Assembly (NCBI GenBank): GCA_900539225.1
Contig: UQBO01000001.1
Coordinates: 124,001-188,000 of the forward strand
Direction of reading: 5' to 3'
DNA from: an uncultured Eubacteriales bacterium
GTDB lineage: Bacteria; Bacillota; Clostridia; Tissierellales; Peptoniphilaceae
DNA: 64,000 bases
Both the position numbers and the translations under genes were made by a program. Below the pieces are notes generated by a model that saw only the letters and a program-made list of their open reading frames with translations, was not told the origin of the DNA and searched no databases. Positions within the stretch are counted from its first letter, which is position 1; every line of letters starts with the position of its first letter. This document shows, piece after piece, positions 41,690 to 52,000 of the stretch.

Positions 41690-41716
41690 AAGGCGGGTTA
41701 ATACTCGCCTTATTTT
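41690..41716 (+). terminator. Terminator after ppdK
   Basis: An 8-bp stem AAGGCGGG/CTCGCCTT with a 6-base loop, followed by ATTTT. Confidence 0.8.
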
Positions 41717-41819
41717 ATGTTTATAAGTATATTTCGACTCAAGTAGCTAGGTCTTATTAAGATACTATTTACTTTTGCAAATAAAATTAATAAATTTATC
41801 TAGTTTTCATTATTAGATA

Positions 41820-41848
41820 TTGACAGAGCATATATAATGTAATATAAT
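41820..41848 (+). promoter_or_regulatory. Consensus promoter of ogt
   Basis: TTGACA (41820-41825), a 17-base spacer, then TATAAT (41843-41848): an exact SigA consensus pair. Confidence 0.85.
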
Positions 41849-41868
41849 TGTACTCGGGAGATGATAAG

Positions 41869-42366
41869 ATGATCACGAACTATTTCGATAAAAATAAAAC
41901 ATATTACATACATCATTTTGAAACACCTCTTGGCGAGATGACTGCAGCTGCCGAAGAGGATGCGCTCGTATACTTACGCTTTGGACATCAAGGCATATAT
42001 GGTAGCAAAAAAGAGAAGAACGAGATTATAGATAGAACCGTTAAACAGCTTGATGAGTACTTTAAAGGCGAGAGAAAAGACTTCGACATACCTATAAGAG
42101 TGAAGGCAAAAGAGTTCCAAGAGAGAGCTTTGAAAGAAATCAAAAACATAGGCTATGGAGAAAGATGTACATATGGAGACATTGCACTTAAGCTTGGCAA
42201 GAAAACATATTCGCGTGGCGTTGGCGCAACATGCAGAGGCAACACTATAGTTATAATTATACCTTGTCACAGAGTCGTTATGATGAATGAAGCTGGTTAT
42301 TATAATTATTCGGATGGTAACGATATAAAGAAGGCACTTCTTGAACTAGAAGAAAAGTACAAATAA
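41869..42366 (+). CDS. ogt: Methylated-DNA-[protein]-cysteine S-methyltransferase
   Basis: A 165-residue DNA repair protein that takes O6-alkyl groups from guanine onto its own cysteine. The active site 'IPCHRVV' holds Cys133, and 'GYGERCTYGDIA' (residues about 95-106) is the DNA-binding turn. The usual 'GYAGG' near the end is changed to 'YYNYSDG', a departure from the family pattern. ATG 41869 follows CGGGAG at suitable spacing; ATG codons upstream lie in the promoter. Single gene with its own promoter and terminator. Confidence 0.92.
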   Translation: MITNYFDKNKTYYIHHFETPLGEMTAAAEEDALVYLRFGHQGIYGSKKEKNEIIDRTVKQLDEYFKGERKDFDIPIRVKAKEFQERALKEIKNIGYGERCTYGDIALKLGKKTYSRGVGATCRGNTIVIIIPCHRVVMMNEAGYYNYSDGNDIKKALLELEEKYK

Positions 42367-42383
42367 TAATATTTGAAATATAC

Positions 42384-42413
42384 AATAACAGGCGTTTTGC
42401 TTGTTATTTTTTT
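42384..42413 (+). terminator. Terminator after ogt
   Basis: A 10-bp stem AATAACAGGC/GCTTGTTATT (one G-T pair) with loop GTTTT and a run of T (42407-42413). Confidence 0.85.
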
Positions 42414-42449
42414 GCTTAAATGGGTAAGAATCAATAAAGGAGTGATTTT

Positions 42450-43667
42450 ATGAAAGATATCTTAGTAGATCGTTTTATTAAATACGCAAAGATTGATACT
42501 AAATCAGACGAGGAGTCTCCAAATTGCCCAAGCAGTCCGAAGATTATGGAATTTGCAAAGAAATTAAGAGATGAACTTATTGAATTAGGTTTGGAAGATG
42601 TTGAATTAGATGAACACGCTTATCTATACGCTACACTTCCAGCAAACACAGATGAAGAGAAGGACGTACTAGGCCTTATAGCGCACATGGATACTTCACC
42701 TGATATGAGCGGGGAGAATGTTAAGCCAAGAATCGTTGAAAAATACGATGGTAAAGACATAGTTCTTAATGAAGAAGAAAATATCATCCTAAGCCCAAAT
42801 GACTTCCCTGAGCTAAATGATTATGTTGGCGACGACCTAATAGTAACTGACGGAACAACATTGTTAGGCGCTGACGATAAGGCAGGTGTTGCTGAAATCG
42901 TTACAGCAATGGAATACTTCATCAAAAATCCAGATATAAAGCACGGCAAGATTAGAATTGCTTTTACACCAGATGAAGAAATTGGTAGAGGAGCAGACCT
43001 TTTTGATGTTAAGAAATTTGGAGCAGACTATGCCTTCACTATTGACGGTGGACCACTTGGAGAGATAGAATACGAAAACTTCAACGCAGCATCTGCTAAG
43101 ATTACTATAAAGGGTAGAAACGTTCATCCAGGTTCAGCAAAGAACAAGATGATTAACTCGCAATTAGTAGCTATGGAGTATAACGCCATGCTTCCGGTTA
43201 ACGAAAGACCAGAGTATACAGAAGGCTACGAAGGTTTTATACTATTAACAAGTATAAAGGGCACAGTAGAAGAAACACAAATGCACTACATCATCAGAGA
43301 CTTCACTAAAGAAGGCTTTGCATCAAAGAAGTGCTTAATGAAAGACGCTCAAGACTACATTAACTATAAATATAATGAATCCATGGAACTAGACATCAAA
43401 GACTCTTATTACAATATGTATGAAAAGATAGAGCCAAGACTAGAAATAGTTGAACTAGCTAAAAAAGCTATGGTAAACGCAGGCGTTGAGCCGATGGTTA
43501 CACAAGTAAGAGGCGGAACAGATGGCGCAAGACTTTCATTTATGGATCTTCCTTGTCCAAACATCTTCACAGGCGGTATGAACTACCACGGTAGATATGA
43601 GTACGTTTCTATACAATCAATGGAAAAAGCTTTTAAAACAGTAGTTGAACTTGTTAAGCTTGTATGA
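42450..43667 (+). CDS. pepT: Peptidase T (tripeptide aminopeptidase)
   Basis: The 405-residue zinc peptidase removes the N-terminal residue of tripeptides. M20 motifs are in order: 'LIAHMDTSPD' (residues about 77-86), 'LGADDKAGVAEI' (residues about 138-149), 'FTPDEEIGRGAD' (residues about 173-184), 'TIDGGPLGEIEYENFNA' and 'GRYEYVSI'. AAAGGAGTGAT precedes the ATG. The stop overlaps the macro-domain gene by 4 bases. Fits a peptide-fermenting lifestyle. Confidence 0.97.
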   Translation: MKDILVDRFIKYAKIDTKSDEESPNCPSSPKIMEFAKKLRDELIELGLEDVELDEHAYLYATLPANTDEEKDVLGLIAHMDTSPDMSGENVKPRIVEKYDGKDIVLNEEENIILSPNDFPELNDYVGDDLIVTDGTTLLGADDKAGVAEIVTAMEYFIKNPDIKHGKIRIAFTPDEEIGRGADLFDVKKFGADYAFTIDGGPLGEIEYENFNAASAKITIKGRNVHPGSAKNKMINSQLVAMEYNAMLPVNERPEYTEGYEGFILLTSIKGTVEETQMHYIIRDFTKEGFASKKCLMKDAQDYINYKYNESMELDIKDSYYNMYEKIEPRLEIVELAKKAMVNAGVEPMVTQVRGGTDGARLSFMDLPCPNIFTGGMNYHGRYEYVSIQSMEKAFKTVVELVKLV

Positions 43668-44179
43668 TAATTAATTCTTGCGAAGTACAAGCCATTTATA
43701 AAGATATATTTGATCTAGATGTAGAATGCATAGTGAATCCCGCGAACAACTCCTTATTAGGAGGTGGCGGGTTAGATGGACTGATACACCAAAATGATGG
43801 CGAAGATCTTTTAGATGACACAGTGAAGCTCGCTGGCACATACACAAGCGGAGCCAAAATTACACGGGCGCACAAGCTTAAAAATGATTACATCATACAT
43901 GTAGTTGGCCCTATGGACTCAAATAAGAAAAAGAATAAGCTTTTAGAAAAGACTTACCTTAATTTACTAAGCCTTGCTGATGAGTACAAGATCAAAACAA
44001 TCGCCATACCAGCAATTTCATGTGGCGCCTTTGCCATGGATATTAAAGAAGCGAGTAAAATTGCCGTTAGCGCAATAAAGTCATATCTTCAAAATAATGA
44101 CTCTACTATAGAAAAAATTTATATAAGCCTTAATAATTATAAATTTTTTGAAGAATATCAAAATTTATTAAATGAGTAG
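43664..44179 (+). CDS. Macro-domain (ADP-ribose-binding) protein
   Basis: A 171-residue single macro domain. Motifs: 'CIVNPANNSLLGGGGLDGLIH' (in pieces, residues about 22-42), which binds the ADP-ribose, and 'IAIPAISCGAFAMD' (residues about 106-119), the second ligand loop. Members remove ADP-ribose from proteins or hydrolyse O-acetyl-ADP-ribose. It overlaps pepT (ATGA). No sirtuin or ADP-ribosyltransferase gene is close by, so its substrate here is unknown. Confidence 0.88.
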   Translation: MIINSCEVQAIYKDIFDLDVECIVNPANNSLLGGGGLDGLIHQNDGEDLLDDTVKLAGTYTSGAKITRAHKLKNDYIIHVVGPMDSNKKKNKLLEKTYLNLLSLADEYKIKTIAIPAISCGAFAMDIKEASKIAVSAIKSYLQNNDSTIEKIYISLNNYKFFEEYQNLLNE

Positions 44180-44288
44180 AAGAAAATTAAAAGTTTTTAA
44201 TCAAGTACACATCAAGCCTATGTTAATTGTTAAATTTTCGACATAACTTAATTATTTTTTCTTAATATATTTTCACTCGAAAATGTAG

Positions 44289-44294
44289 TATAAT
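44289..44294 (+). promoter_or_regulatory. Possible -10 element before the 44322 gene
   Basis: TATAAT lies 28 bases before the ATG, with GGAGG between; only a weak -35 (TATATT) is present at the right spacing. Confidence 0.4.
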
Positions 44295-44321
44295 TGAAAT
44301 AAGATTAATGGAGGTAAGAAA

Positions 44322-45041
44322 ATGCAAGTTGAGATTTCTAAATCTCATATCTGTGTTGGATTAAAACGCAATTTTCTTTATAGAGGTGACATAGATTCGC
44401 TTAAGTCCTTAATGAGCTTCTACGATATCAACATGGGCGTGCAAAATATATTTCCAAAGTATGTTTCAATGGGTATACTAAGAAATAAAATTGCAAAAGC
44501 CATAGCCTACAGATCAGATGCTCACTGCATATCCAGATCATTGTCTTTGCAAATACACGAAGACATCAATAGATTGGAGCTCTACATCTACCTAGATGGA
44601 TATATCCAAGGCTTCAACAACGCTAAGTTAGCAAACGCTTTAGAAAAAGAAGCGCTTAAGTTTTACAAGAGCAGCGATTTGGCAAATAAAAAGTATTTGT
44701 TTCAATTCAAGAACGTAAACAGAGACGTAAGGAATTTTAAGAAGAGACTAAGAAGTGAATTAATAAAAGAAGAGAAAAAGAGAGGAAAAGTTCTAGCTAC
44801 TGTCTATGAATTCTCAAACAAAGTGATCAAAGACAAAACTTATTCCTTGAACAAATATGTAGATAGGCAATTAGAGCTTGACAGAGATGGAATCAATCCT
44901 GCAAGCATCATGATTCCTAAAGAAGATTTAAAGATAATTTATAAAGAAACATTTAAATTTATTTTAAATACATGTACCAATTTGTATACAGATGCATATT
45001 GGAACGGATTAAATGAAAGAGTTTTAAAAAGATACAGATAG
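44322..45041 (+). CDS. Conserved-looking protein of unknown function
   Basis: A 239-residue protein without a recognised domain. It is rich in Lys, Asn and Tyr, with a basic helical middle ('FKKRLRSELIKEEKKRGK', residues about 138-155) and 'CISRSLSLQIHEDINRLELYIYLDGYIQG' in pieces (residues about 69-98). No signal peptide or membrane helix. It has its own likely promoter and lies 11 bases before the CBS-ACT gene, suggesting co-expression. Confidence 0.6.
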   Translation: MQVEISKSHICVGLKRNFLYRGDIDSLKSLMSFYDINMGVQNIFPKYVSMGILRNKIAKAIAYRSDAHCISRSLSLQIHEDINRLELYIYLDGYIQGFNNAKLANALEKEALKFYKSSDLANKKYLFQFKNVNRDVRNFKKRLRSELIKEEKKRGKVLATVYEFSNKVIKDKTYSLNKYVDRQLELDRDGINPASIMIPKEDLKIIYKETFKFILNTCTNLYTDAYWNGLNERVLKRYR

Positions 45042-45052
45042 GGGGTAGTATT

Positions 45053-45676
45053 ATGTACGTAAGGAACTATATGATTCCTAAGGAAAAACTTACAACAGTA
45101 AAATCAAGCGAAACTATAGCTGAAGCTATCAAAAAGTTTGAAGAAGGAGACTTTTTGAGTTTGCCAGTTGTTGATGGTGACAAGCTAATCGGTATTTTAC
45201 ACAAAGAAACAATATTTAGAACTTATTATGAATGGTCTTGCACAGACAAAGATAAGTTTTTACAAAAATTAGTTTCTGATTTTAATGAACAAAGATACGA
45301 AAAGATATCCATCACATCAAATATCGAGCAAGCATCATATGCGCTTGGAAAGCTATCTATACCATTTTTAGCTGTTTTTGATGAACAAGATAATTTTGCT
45401 GGTATACTAACACACAAGGCTATATTTGATGCTTTCAGTGAAGTATTCGGCATTAACAAAGGCAAGAGAATAGTTGTTCACATATTTGATATGCCAGGAC
45501 AAATCTCAAGACTTGCTGGAATTATAAGAGATCAAAACATCAACATATTAAGTATGGTTGTAACAAGTGCTAAGGTTATGGGACTACTTAAAGTAATCTT
45601 AAGAGTTGAAGTTGAAGATGATACAAACATTACAAAAGTATTGTCTGAAGCTGGCTTAAGAGTTGGTGAATGGTAG
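45053..45676 (+). CDS. CBS-pair and ACT domain regulatory protein
   Basis: A 207-residue protein with two CBS motifs ('TIAEAIKKFEEGDFLSLPVVDGDKLIGIL' in pieces, residues about 22-50, and the second around residues 85-125) followed by an ACT domain (residues about 137-205, 'VVHIFDMPGQISRLAGIIRDQNINILSMVV' in pieces). CBS pairs bind adenine nucleotides and ACT domains bind amino acids, so it may sense both energy state and an amino acid. Similar domain order occurs in AcuB-type proteins. The target is unknown. Confidence 0.8.
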   Translation: MYVRNYMIPKEKLTTVKSSETIAEAIKKFEEGDFLSLPVVDGDKLIGILHKETIFRTYYEWSCTDKDKFLQKLVSDFNEQRYEKISITSNIEQASYALGKLSIPFLAVFDEQDNFAGILTHKAIFDAFSEVFGINKGKRIVVHIFDMPGQISRLAGIIRDQNINILSMVVTSAKVMGLLKVILRVEVEDDTNITKVLSEAGLRVGEW

Positions 45677-45695
45677 AATAAATTAAATATCATTG

Positions 45696-45722
45696 AAGCC
45701 GCCTTATTAGGTGGCTTTTTTA
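45696..45722 (+). terminator. Terminator after the CBS-ACT gene
   Basis: An 8-bp stem AAGCCGCC/GGTGGCTT with loop TTATTA, followed by TTTTT. Confidence 0.85.
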
Positions 45723-45724
45723 AT

Positions 45725-45757
45725 TGCTTAGTGGGACCTGTCTTGCTAAGCATTTTT
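45725..45757 (+). repeat. Dispersed hairpin repeat, copy 1
   Basis: Arms TGCTTAGTGGGA (45725-45736) and TCTTGCTAAGCA (45741-45752) pair over 12 positions around CCTG and are followed by TTTTT. A near-identical copy lies at 52299-52332. The arm differences are wobble-compatible (GGGA here, AAGA there), so the RNA hairpin is retained. Confidence 0.75.
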
Positions 45758-45869
45758 ATTAACTTATGTATTTTTTAATCTTTGTTGATTTACTTTTTTC
45801 TCTCTCAAATGAACTCAGTTTATTATATGATTTTATTTTAACGAAGTATAATAAAATTTATAAAAAAGC

Positions 45870-45899
45870 TTGTATTTTTTTTTTTTTTTGAATTATAAT
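45870..45899 (+). promoter_or_regulatory. Promoter with 15-T tract, candidate phase-variable switch
   Basis: TTGTAT (45870-45875) and TATAAT (45894-45899) are separated by 18 bases, 14 of which are T. The full T-run is 45875-45889. Gain or loss of one T would shift the spacer to 19 or to the optimal 17, changing expression of the surface-protein gene at 45935. Confidence 0.6.
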
Positions 45900-45934
45900 A
45901 AAGTTAAGCAATAAAAAACAGGGGAGGCTTTATT

Positions 45935-47152
45935 ATGAAAAAGAATTTTAGGAAAATTTTAACTTTGACACTGGCAATAATTATGCTACTAATGCCAGCA
46001 GATGCTTTGGCTAAAAGGCATCAAAAGAGGGACATACCATTAAATGGTATTATCGTTAACGACCACATAGTTTTTAGCGATGTTGCGCCTTATATTAAAA
46101 ATAGTAGGACATATGTACCAATTAGGTTCATTGCAGAAGAATTAGGCTTTGATGTCAAATGGGATGCTAAAACAAAAAAAGTAAGTATGAGTGATGGCAA
46201 ATCAACAGTAGAACTTACAATTGGATCGAAAACTATGCTGGTTAATGGCAAAAAAGTTAAATTAGATGCTCCAGCTGAAATAAAAGATCAAAGAACCTTT
46301 GTTCCACTTAGAGCTATAGCAGAAGCTTTTGGCAAGAAAGTAGAATACTCAAATGATTACAGAGCAGTATGTATAGGCGACGATGTGAGATTCAATAAGA
46401 ACTACAGGGTTGTTTATTACTATGATACTATTGATCCAGTTATAACAGATTATGAAATAAATATAGTAACTTATAGGATGATAGTTAATGGTGAAGAAAA
46501 GAGATTTGAAACTGTCGAAGAACTTATTGACGTAATACTAGATGACTTTGAGCAATATAAATTAACAGGCAAGTCACAATATGGATTAAAAGTGTATAAA
46601 GAGTCTGTTCAATTAGTTGATGCAGACACATATAATAATAAATATATTGTACAAAAAAAGTCAACAAAAAGAATTGCAACTCGAGAAGATGAAATGAGAT
46701 GGGCTGAAGAGAGGAAGAAAAATGAAGTAGTGTATACAACAGAAGTTCCAGAAGAAAAACAATTAAGAGATGAGTATTATGTTCAAAGTTCAGAAGATAT
46801 CTTAGTAGGCTCTTGGTATGGTCCAAGTTCTGCTGGCCCATATAATGGAAGATCATATGATACTGATGAGTACATTTATATTGAAAGCTTGGGTGGCAAT
46901 AAATATAAACTAACAAAAAGAACAATATTGGCTAGTGATAAAAGTTCAGAAATTTTTTGTGAACAATATGGTTACTTTGATAAAGCAACAAATGCTTTAA
47001 ATGTTGAAGAATCTTATATAACTTACGGAGAGTCTGGATTTTTTAGTGATGGAGGTTGGCACGCAAATGAAGGTACATATTATCTTGATAAAGAAAATAT
47101 GAGACTTTATTGGCACAATTATGGAAATAATCTTTATGCTGATAAGTATTAA
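45935..47152 (+). CDS. Secreted protein with copper-amine-oxidase-N-like (stalk) domains
   Basis: The 405-residue protein has a signal peptide (residues 1-26, cleavage near 'ADALA'). Two repeat units of the copper amine oxidase N-terminal-like domain follow (residues about 35-145: 'RTYVPIRFIAEELGFDVKWD' and 'RTFVPLRAIAEAFGKKVEY'), which in Firmicutes act as cell-surface stalks, not oxidases. The C-terminal half, rich in Tyr and Glu, contains a lipocalin-like beta region ('GGNKYKLTKRTIL'). AGGGGAGG is the ribosome site. Its promoter carries the 15-T tract, so surface expression may vary. Confidence 0.78.
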   Translation: MKKNFRKILTLTLAIIMLLMPADALAKRHQKRDIPLNGIIVNDHIVFSDVAPYIKNSRTYVPIRFIAEELGFDVKWDAKTKKVSMSDGKSTVELTIGSKTMLVNGKKVKLDAPAEIKDQRTFVPLRAIAEAFGKKVEYSNDYRAVCIGDDVRFNKNYRVVYYYDTIDPVITDYEINIVTYRMIVNGEEKRFETVEELIDVILDDFEQYKLTGKSQYGLKVYKESVQLVDADTYNNKYIVQKKSTKRIATREDEMRWAEERKKNEVVYTTEVPEEKQLRDEYYVQSSEDILVGSWYGPSSAGPYNGRSYDTDEYIYIESLGGNKYKLTKRTILASDKSSEIFCEQYGYFDKATNALNVEESYITYGESGFFSDGGWHANEGTYYLDKENMRLYWHNYGNNLYADKY

Positions 47153-47206
47153 ATTTATTGTTAAATAAATATCAGTATTTAATTGCTAAAGTCAAGGAGG
47201 AAAATC

Positions 47207-48019
47207 ATGGAAAGAAATATAATATACAAGAAAAAAAATATTATAGATAAAATATTATTTTATAGTTCAATCGGAGCAATAGTAGGATACGTATTTTATT
47301 TAATCACATTGATTTGTGCTGGCATTCAAACTATAGTTTTACCTATTAAAGCTTTTGCCATAAGCTTAGTCGAAGGTGGAGGTTCAAATTACTTCCAAAA
47401 AATGCTAGGCATGATAGACGGGATAACTGGTGGAATCAACAATTTTATGTCAGATTTAACAAAGGCTCTTAAAGCAGTAGCCCTTATAAAAGTCTCTGGG
47501 ATAATAATGTTAACACTTTCAATAGTGTTTGTAATAATATTTATAATTAGCATAGTTAAAAAATCTACAGAAGGTAAAAATATCATTACATTTTCAAACA
47601 TTATATTTGCTGGTGCAAGCTTAAGCTTTATAATAAGCTCGATTCTACTTTCTAAACTTTTAAAGATATCATCATTAGTTGCTTCGGCCGATTACACAAG
47701 ACTTATGTCAGACGGTTACTCATCTTCTGATTCATATTATATGACTATGTTTAAGACCGAGCTTATGAAACTAAATATAGCCAACTATAATCCGACTTTT
47801 GGAGTTATTTTGCTTATCCTTTCTTTTGTTTTATTGATAATAGGAGCAACTGCTATTTATAATAAAGCATATAAAAAAGTTAAAATCATAAAGAAAAGAC
47901 CAGTAGAAGAAAAAATTATAAATAGAGAAAATCCTGTACAAAAGCAAAAAGTTGTTCAAAAAAAATCAAAGGAAGATATGGATATTGTTGAAGAAAATTT
48001 TGAAGAAGATGATGTATAA
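47207..48019 (+). CDS. Four-helix membrane protein, unknown
   Basis: A 270-residue protein with membrane helices near residues 17-45, 95-118, 127-150 and 198-220 and a charged cytoplasmic end rich in Lys and Glu. A Gly-rich loop ('VEGGGSNYFQK') lies between the first two helices. ATG 47207 follows AAGGAGG; an in-frame start at 47183 has none. No family is recognised. It sits between a secreted stalk protein and two membrane-anchored surface proteins, suggesting a shared envelope function. Confidence 0.6.
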   Translation: MERNIIYKKKNIIDKILFYSSIGAIVGYVFYLITLICAGIQTIVLPIKAFAISLVEGGGSNYFQKMLGMIDGITGGINNFMSDLTKALKAVALIKVSGIIMLTLSIVFVIIFIISIVKKSTEGKNIITFSNIIFAGASLSFIISSILLSKLLKISSLVASADYTRLMSDGYSSSDSYYMTMFKTELMKLNIANYNPTFGVILLILSFVLLIIGATAIYNKAYKKVKIIKKRPVEEKIINRENPVQKQKVVQKKSKEDMDIVEENFEEDDV

Positions 48020-48045
48020 AACATATTTATAGAAAAGGTGCAAAT

Positions 48046-49002
48046 ATGGGAAAAGATCATAATTATGATAATAATCAATATGATGACAGTTTTGATGAAG
48101 AAGTGATTTACTATGTAGAAGATGAAAATGATGATATTGATGATGATATGATTTATTATGAAGAAAGTAATGAGGAAGATCTTGAAAAGAAAGTAAAACT
48201 ATCTAAAAAAAGCAAAATATTAATCTTTTCAAGCCTTGCTTTCATTATATTACTTATAGCATCATATTTTATCTACAAAAAAATTGCTTATAACAAAAAA
48301 CCAGATGCTGTAGTCTCAACTTCAGACATAGGCATTAACATTACTGTCGAGGGTTACGATGGTTATGCGAGTGCTATTGCGGAAAAATTTGGCGATGTAA
48401 AGTTTCTAGATGTAAAAGATATAATGATGACAGATTTTATAAAAGATAGTATACAGATTTCTGATATTAGTTTTAATAAAAACAATAAACTGAAAAATGG
48501 TGACACTGTTGTAGCGAGATGCAAACTTAGCTCAGAGAACTTTAATATAGTTTTTGATAATGATATTATAGAAAAAGAGTATACAGTTATTGGACTTAAA
48601 GAGATAGTAAATGATTATACAGATGTTAGAAAAGATCTTTTATCAAAAATTAATGTCAAGATAAACGACGACATGGCATACGAAGTAAGCGGTCTCCAAA
48701 ATTTAGATATAATAAGATATGGGATTTTTCAGCACAAGATGAATGAGGAAGAAATACAAAATTATATTGGTGGATCTCTTGATAATAGTTTTTCCATATT
48801 AATAGTAGAAAAAGTTAATTATTTGGAAGATTATTTTGAAGATCAAAATTACAAAACTATGTATTTCGTATATGAACTGTCAAATTTTGAGACCGATGGT
48901 GATTCAATGAAGTGTAGCTTTAAAAGAGTGAGCATGTATGACTATATTTCTGATTCAGAAATTGACGACATGATTATGAATTGGGGTTACAAAAAGATTT
49001 GA
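48046..49002 (+). CDS. Membrane-anchored extracytoplasmic protein, unknown
   Basis: A 318-residue protein with a very acidic N-terminal cytoplasmic tail (residues 1-50, many Asp/Glu/Tyr), one membrane helix (about 60-78) and an extracellular beta-rich part with 'GINITVEGYDGYASA' and 'KNGDTVVARCKLS', repeats of a type seen in Firmicute zinc-ribbon or TcaA-like surface proteins. No enzymatic motif. An AAAAGGTG ribosome site precedes it, and a terminator follows. Confidence 0.6.
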   Translation: MGKDHNYDNNQYDDSFDEEVIYYVEDENDDIDDDMIYYEESNEEDLEKKVKLSKKSKILIFSSLAFIILLIASYFIYKKIAYNKKPDAVVSTSDIGINITVEGYDGYASAIAEKFGDVKFLDVKDIMMTDFIKDSIQISDISFNKNNKLKNGDTVVARCKLSSENFNIVFDNDIIEKEYTVIGLKEIVNDYTDVRKDLLSKINVKINDDMAYEVSGLQNLDIIRYGIFQHKMNEEEIQNYIGGSLDNSFSILIVEKVNYLEDYFEDQNYKTMYFVYELSNFETDGDSMKCSFKRVSMYDYISDSEIDDMIMNWGYKKI

Positions 49003-49010
49003 CACTAAGA

Positions 49011-49056
49011 AGATAAAGTATAGTTTAATGACTTAAGCTATACTTTATCTAGTTTT
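49011..49056 (+). terminator. Terminator after the 48046 gene
   Basis: A 13-bp perfect stem AGATAAAGTATAG/CTATACTTTATCT with a 14-base loop, followed by AGTTTT. Confidence 0.75.
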
Positions 49057-49076
49057 AAAGCTTCAAGGAGGAAGAT

Positions 49077-52000
49077 ATGAAAAAGTTTGTACTTGTTATT
49101 TTGATAATTGCTTTATCAATTACACAATTGAATATAATAAACTTTGCAGCTGCTTCACAAAAAGAAAAACTAGGGAATAAAGCTGGTGGACATTTTTATT
49201 CTTCAGAATGTAGTGTTGAACAGCTTAAAAAATTAACTGGCGTAGCTGACTATGAAGGAATAAAAAAGGCAATAGAAGACATAAATAAGAATTATGTGTA
49301 TAAAGAAAGTAAAAGTGGGACCTATGATTCTACTGAGTGGTACGGAAGAAATGACGAGCCAGCTGATGATAAATTTATATATAAAGTTAAGATTTATTTT
49401 ACTAAGGATTTAAATCAATCAACAATTATATTGTGCTCTGGGAAAGCAAAAACTGTTTTATATGCTTGTAATGGTGATTCATTTAATAAGATAGTAAAAG
49501 ATAATTTTTCTGACTATGATATAATGTGGCAATCAGTAACTTATGGTGCATTTATTGAAAATGTGTTTTATTATTATAATTCTTGTGATGTTTCTATGCC
49601 ATTTACAGGAACTGATGAAAATGGGGAAGAATATACTGAATCTCATATAGGAGGCGATACAAGTGTATATAAGTTAGAAAATGGGAAACTTGTGAATATT
49701 GAATATAATGAGAAAATAATAGGCGACATAGAAATGGGCGATACAATGCCCTATTTGGAGTATTCTTATACAATAGATCCAAGAAAGTATATATCAGCAC
49801 AAGAAAACGAAAAGATAAAGAATAAAAATATAGAAGAAATTAAGAAGCTATTTTCAAACGATGATATATATGAAAAATCTGATTTTTTTAAGAATGTAAG
49901 TAAAGACGAGTTTGAGAAGATTGTTTTTATAGGCACAACATTAAGAAATTTTATTGATACTCCTTTTGGAATCATTGACGACAATATTATAGGAGATTGG
50001 GTACATTGGTCGGTTTTATATGATGATTCGTGGGGAACATCTACCGTTATTCTACCAAAGACATATAAAGCTATGGTAGAAAATTTTGCAAATAAAAGTA
50101 AAGATTATTCTTTTGATAATTGGACAGCTATAGATATTTTAAATAATTATACAAACGCATTCTTTGGTAAAAACTTAGAGCCAAGAGACTATGGATATGA
50201 TTATGATGGACTTTTAGTTAGAAATGACTCATTTAAAAATATTTTAATAGAAACTGAGTGGTACGCTGATTGGGGAAGAGGTGTTACTGCATCAGATATA
50301 CAATCTTTATATAATTATGCAATAGTAAGGATAGATGTTTTAAATTATGGCTATATGTATTCTAAATATATACTTGTTGAAAGAAAAAATGTTGATGGAG
50401 AAAATAAATTATTTCCTATATACATTAAAGAAGAGCCATTTACATTTGAAGAAGCTGAGAAAGCTTTAGGTCATAGTTTGCAGCCAGACTTTTTGTCGGG
50501 CTTTGATAAAGAAGAGGCTTTAAAGAAAAATTCATCACAAGAACTTATTTCTTATATCGATTCTATTCTAAAAGAAAATGAATATACAAAAGAAATTGGC
50601 CTTTTAAGCGACAGACAAGATGAATTGATTCAAGTTTTTAATAACTTTATACAGACTAAGTTATCTTACAATATAAATGGAGCGATAGAGTTTAATCAAG
50701 ACTTTTACGAAAGCCAAAAAATAGACATAGAAGATGTGGTAAATTTACAAAATTATTTCTCAAACTTAGACATCAAAGATTTTAATAAATATAAACCAGT
50801 AGTTCAAATAAAAATGAAGCCAAACGAGGTGGGTAGATATATATTTAGTTTTAAAGATGAGCTTAAAGACGATATAATGTATAATTTCTACTTAGATGGA
50901 TTAGATATTAATGTAATTTTGACTAAGGATGATATCAATAAACTAAAAGAAAAAAATACTGTTTTTGCTATAGAAAAGCTTGATGGCAATGTTTTTATAA
51001 CGCCGCTTTCAAAAAAGAGAACAACATTACCTATAAATTTAACTATTAATTTTAATGAATTTAATGAAGAAAAATATATAATTAAAGTACCAACTCTATA
51101 TTATCTTATGAATAGTGATCCTAAGTATTGTATAGTTTATACAAATCACTATGGCCCAATAAAATTTGAAAATTATGAGTCTTTAAATTTAGAAGATTTA
51201 GGTTTGGACAGCTTCAAAACGATAGCTTATAAAAATATTTTGTCATCGAAGATATTAAGCGAAGCATCTGATAGTTTGGATTTAGATCAGCCTTTGACTA
51301 AAGGCGAGCTTGCTAGAGCTGTAGGATTTTTGCTTGGTGACTACGATGATGATAAGGATATAAAACTTGATGATGTAAACGATTTAGATAAAATATATAT
51401 AAAGTCTGCTATAAAGCATAAAATTTTCAATCATGAAGGAAACAGTTTTTATCCAAATGAAAAAGTAAAAAGAGCTCAGCTAATTTATGCTTTAACAGAA
51501 GTTTTAAAGCTTAATGGTTTTGATTTAGAAGATGAAGAGTTAAGTGAAGCGAAAAGTTTTTCTGATTTTGACAAGTTTAAATCGATAGAAAGAAATGTTG
51601 AACTTGCTCTGGAATGTGGTCTAATATCTAACGAAGGTGAAGATTTTAATGCTGATGAGATAGTAAATAGAGATGAAGCAATACTTCTACTATATAGAAC
51701 TTTAGCTTTTATTTCTAAAAAAACTGTAATAGCAAATACACATTTAGAAGACTTTGAAGCTGAAAAGGATTTACTGTCTAATGTAACAAATAGACTTAGA
51801 GAACCAAAAATCGAAGAGATGAATAATTTAAATTCATTCATCTTCATTGAGAGTGAAAGCTTATTAGATAAATTGGAAGATTTATTTGAAAATAAAATAA
51901 TTTCGATACTTACAATAATAATTGTTATAATTATCATCGCTTTAATAATATTCTTGATATTGAAGAAAAAGAAAAATAAGAAAACTATTAAAGATGATAA

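Noticed and set aside
46524..46925. 133-codon minus-strand ORF opposite the stalk-protein gene
   Set aside because: Composition (Leu, His, Tyr rich) is what the reverse complement of Glu/Lys-rich coding produces; no start signals.
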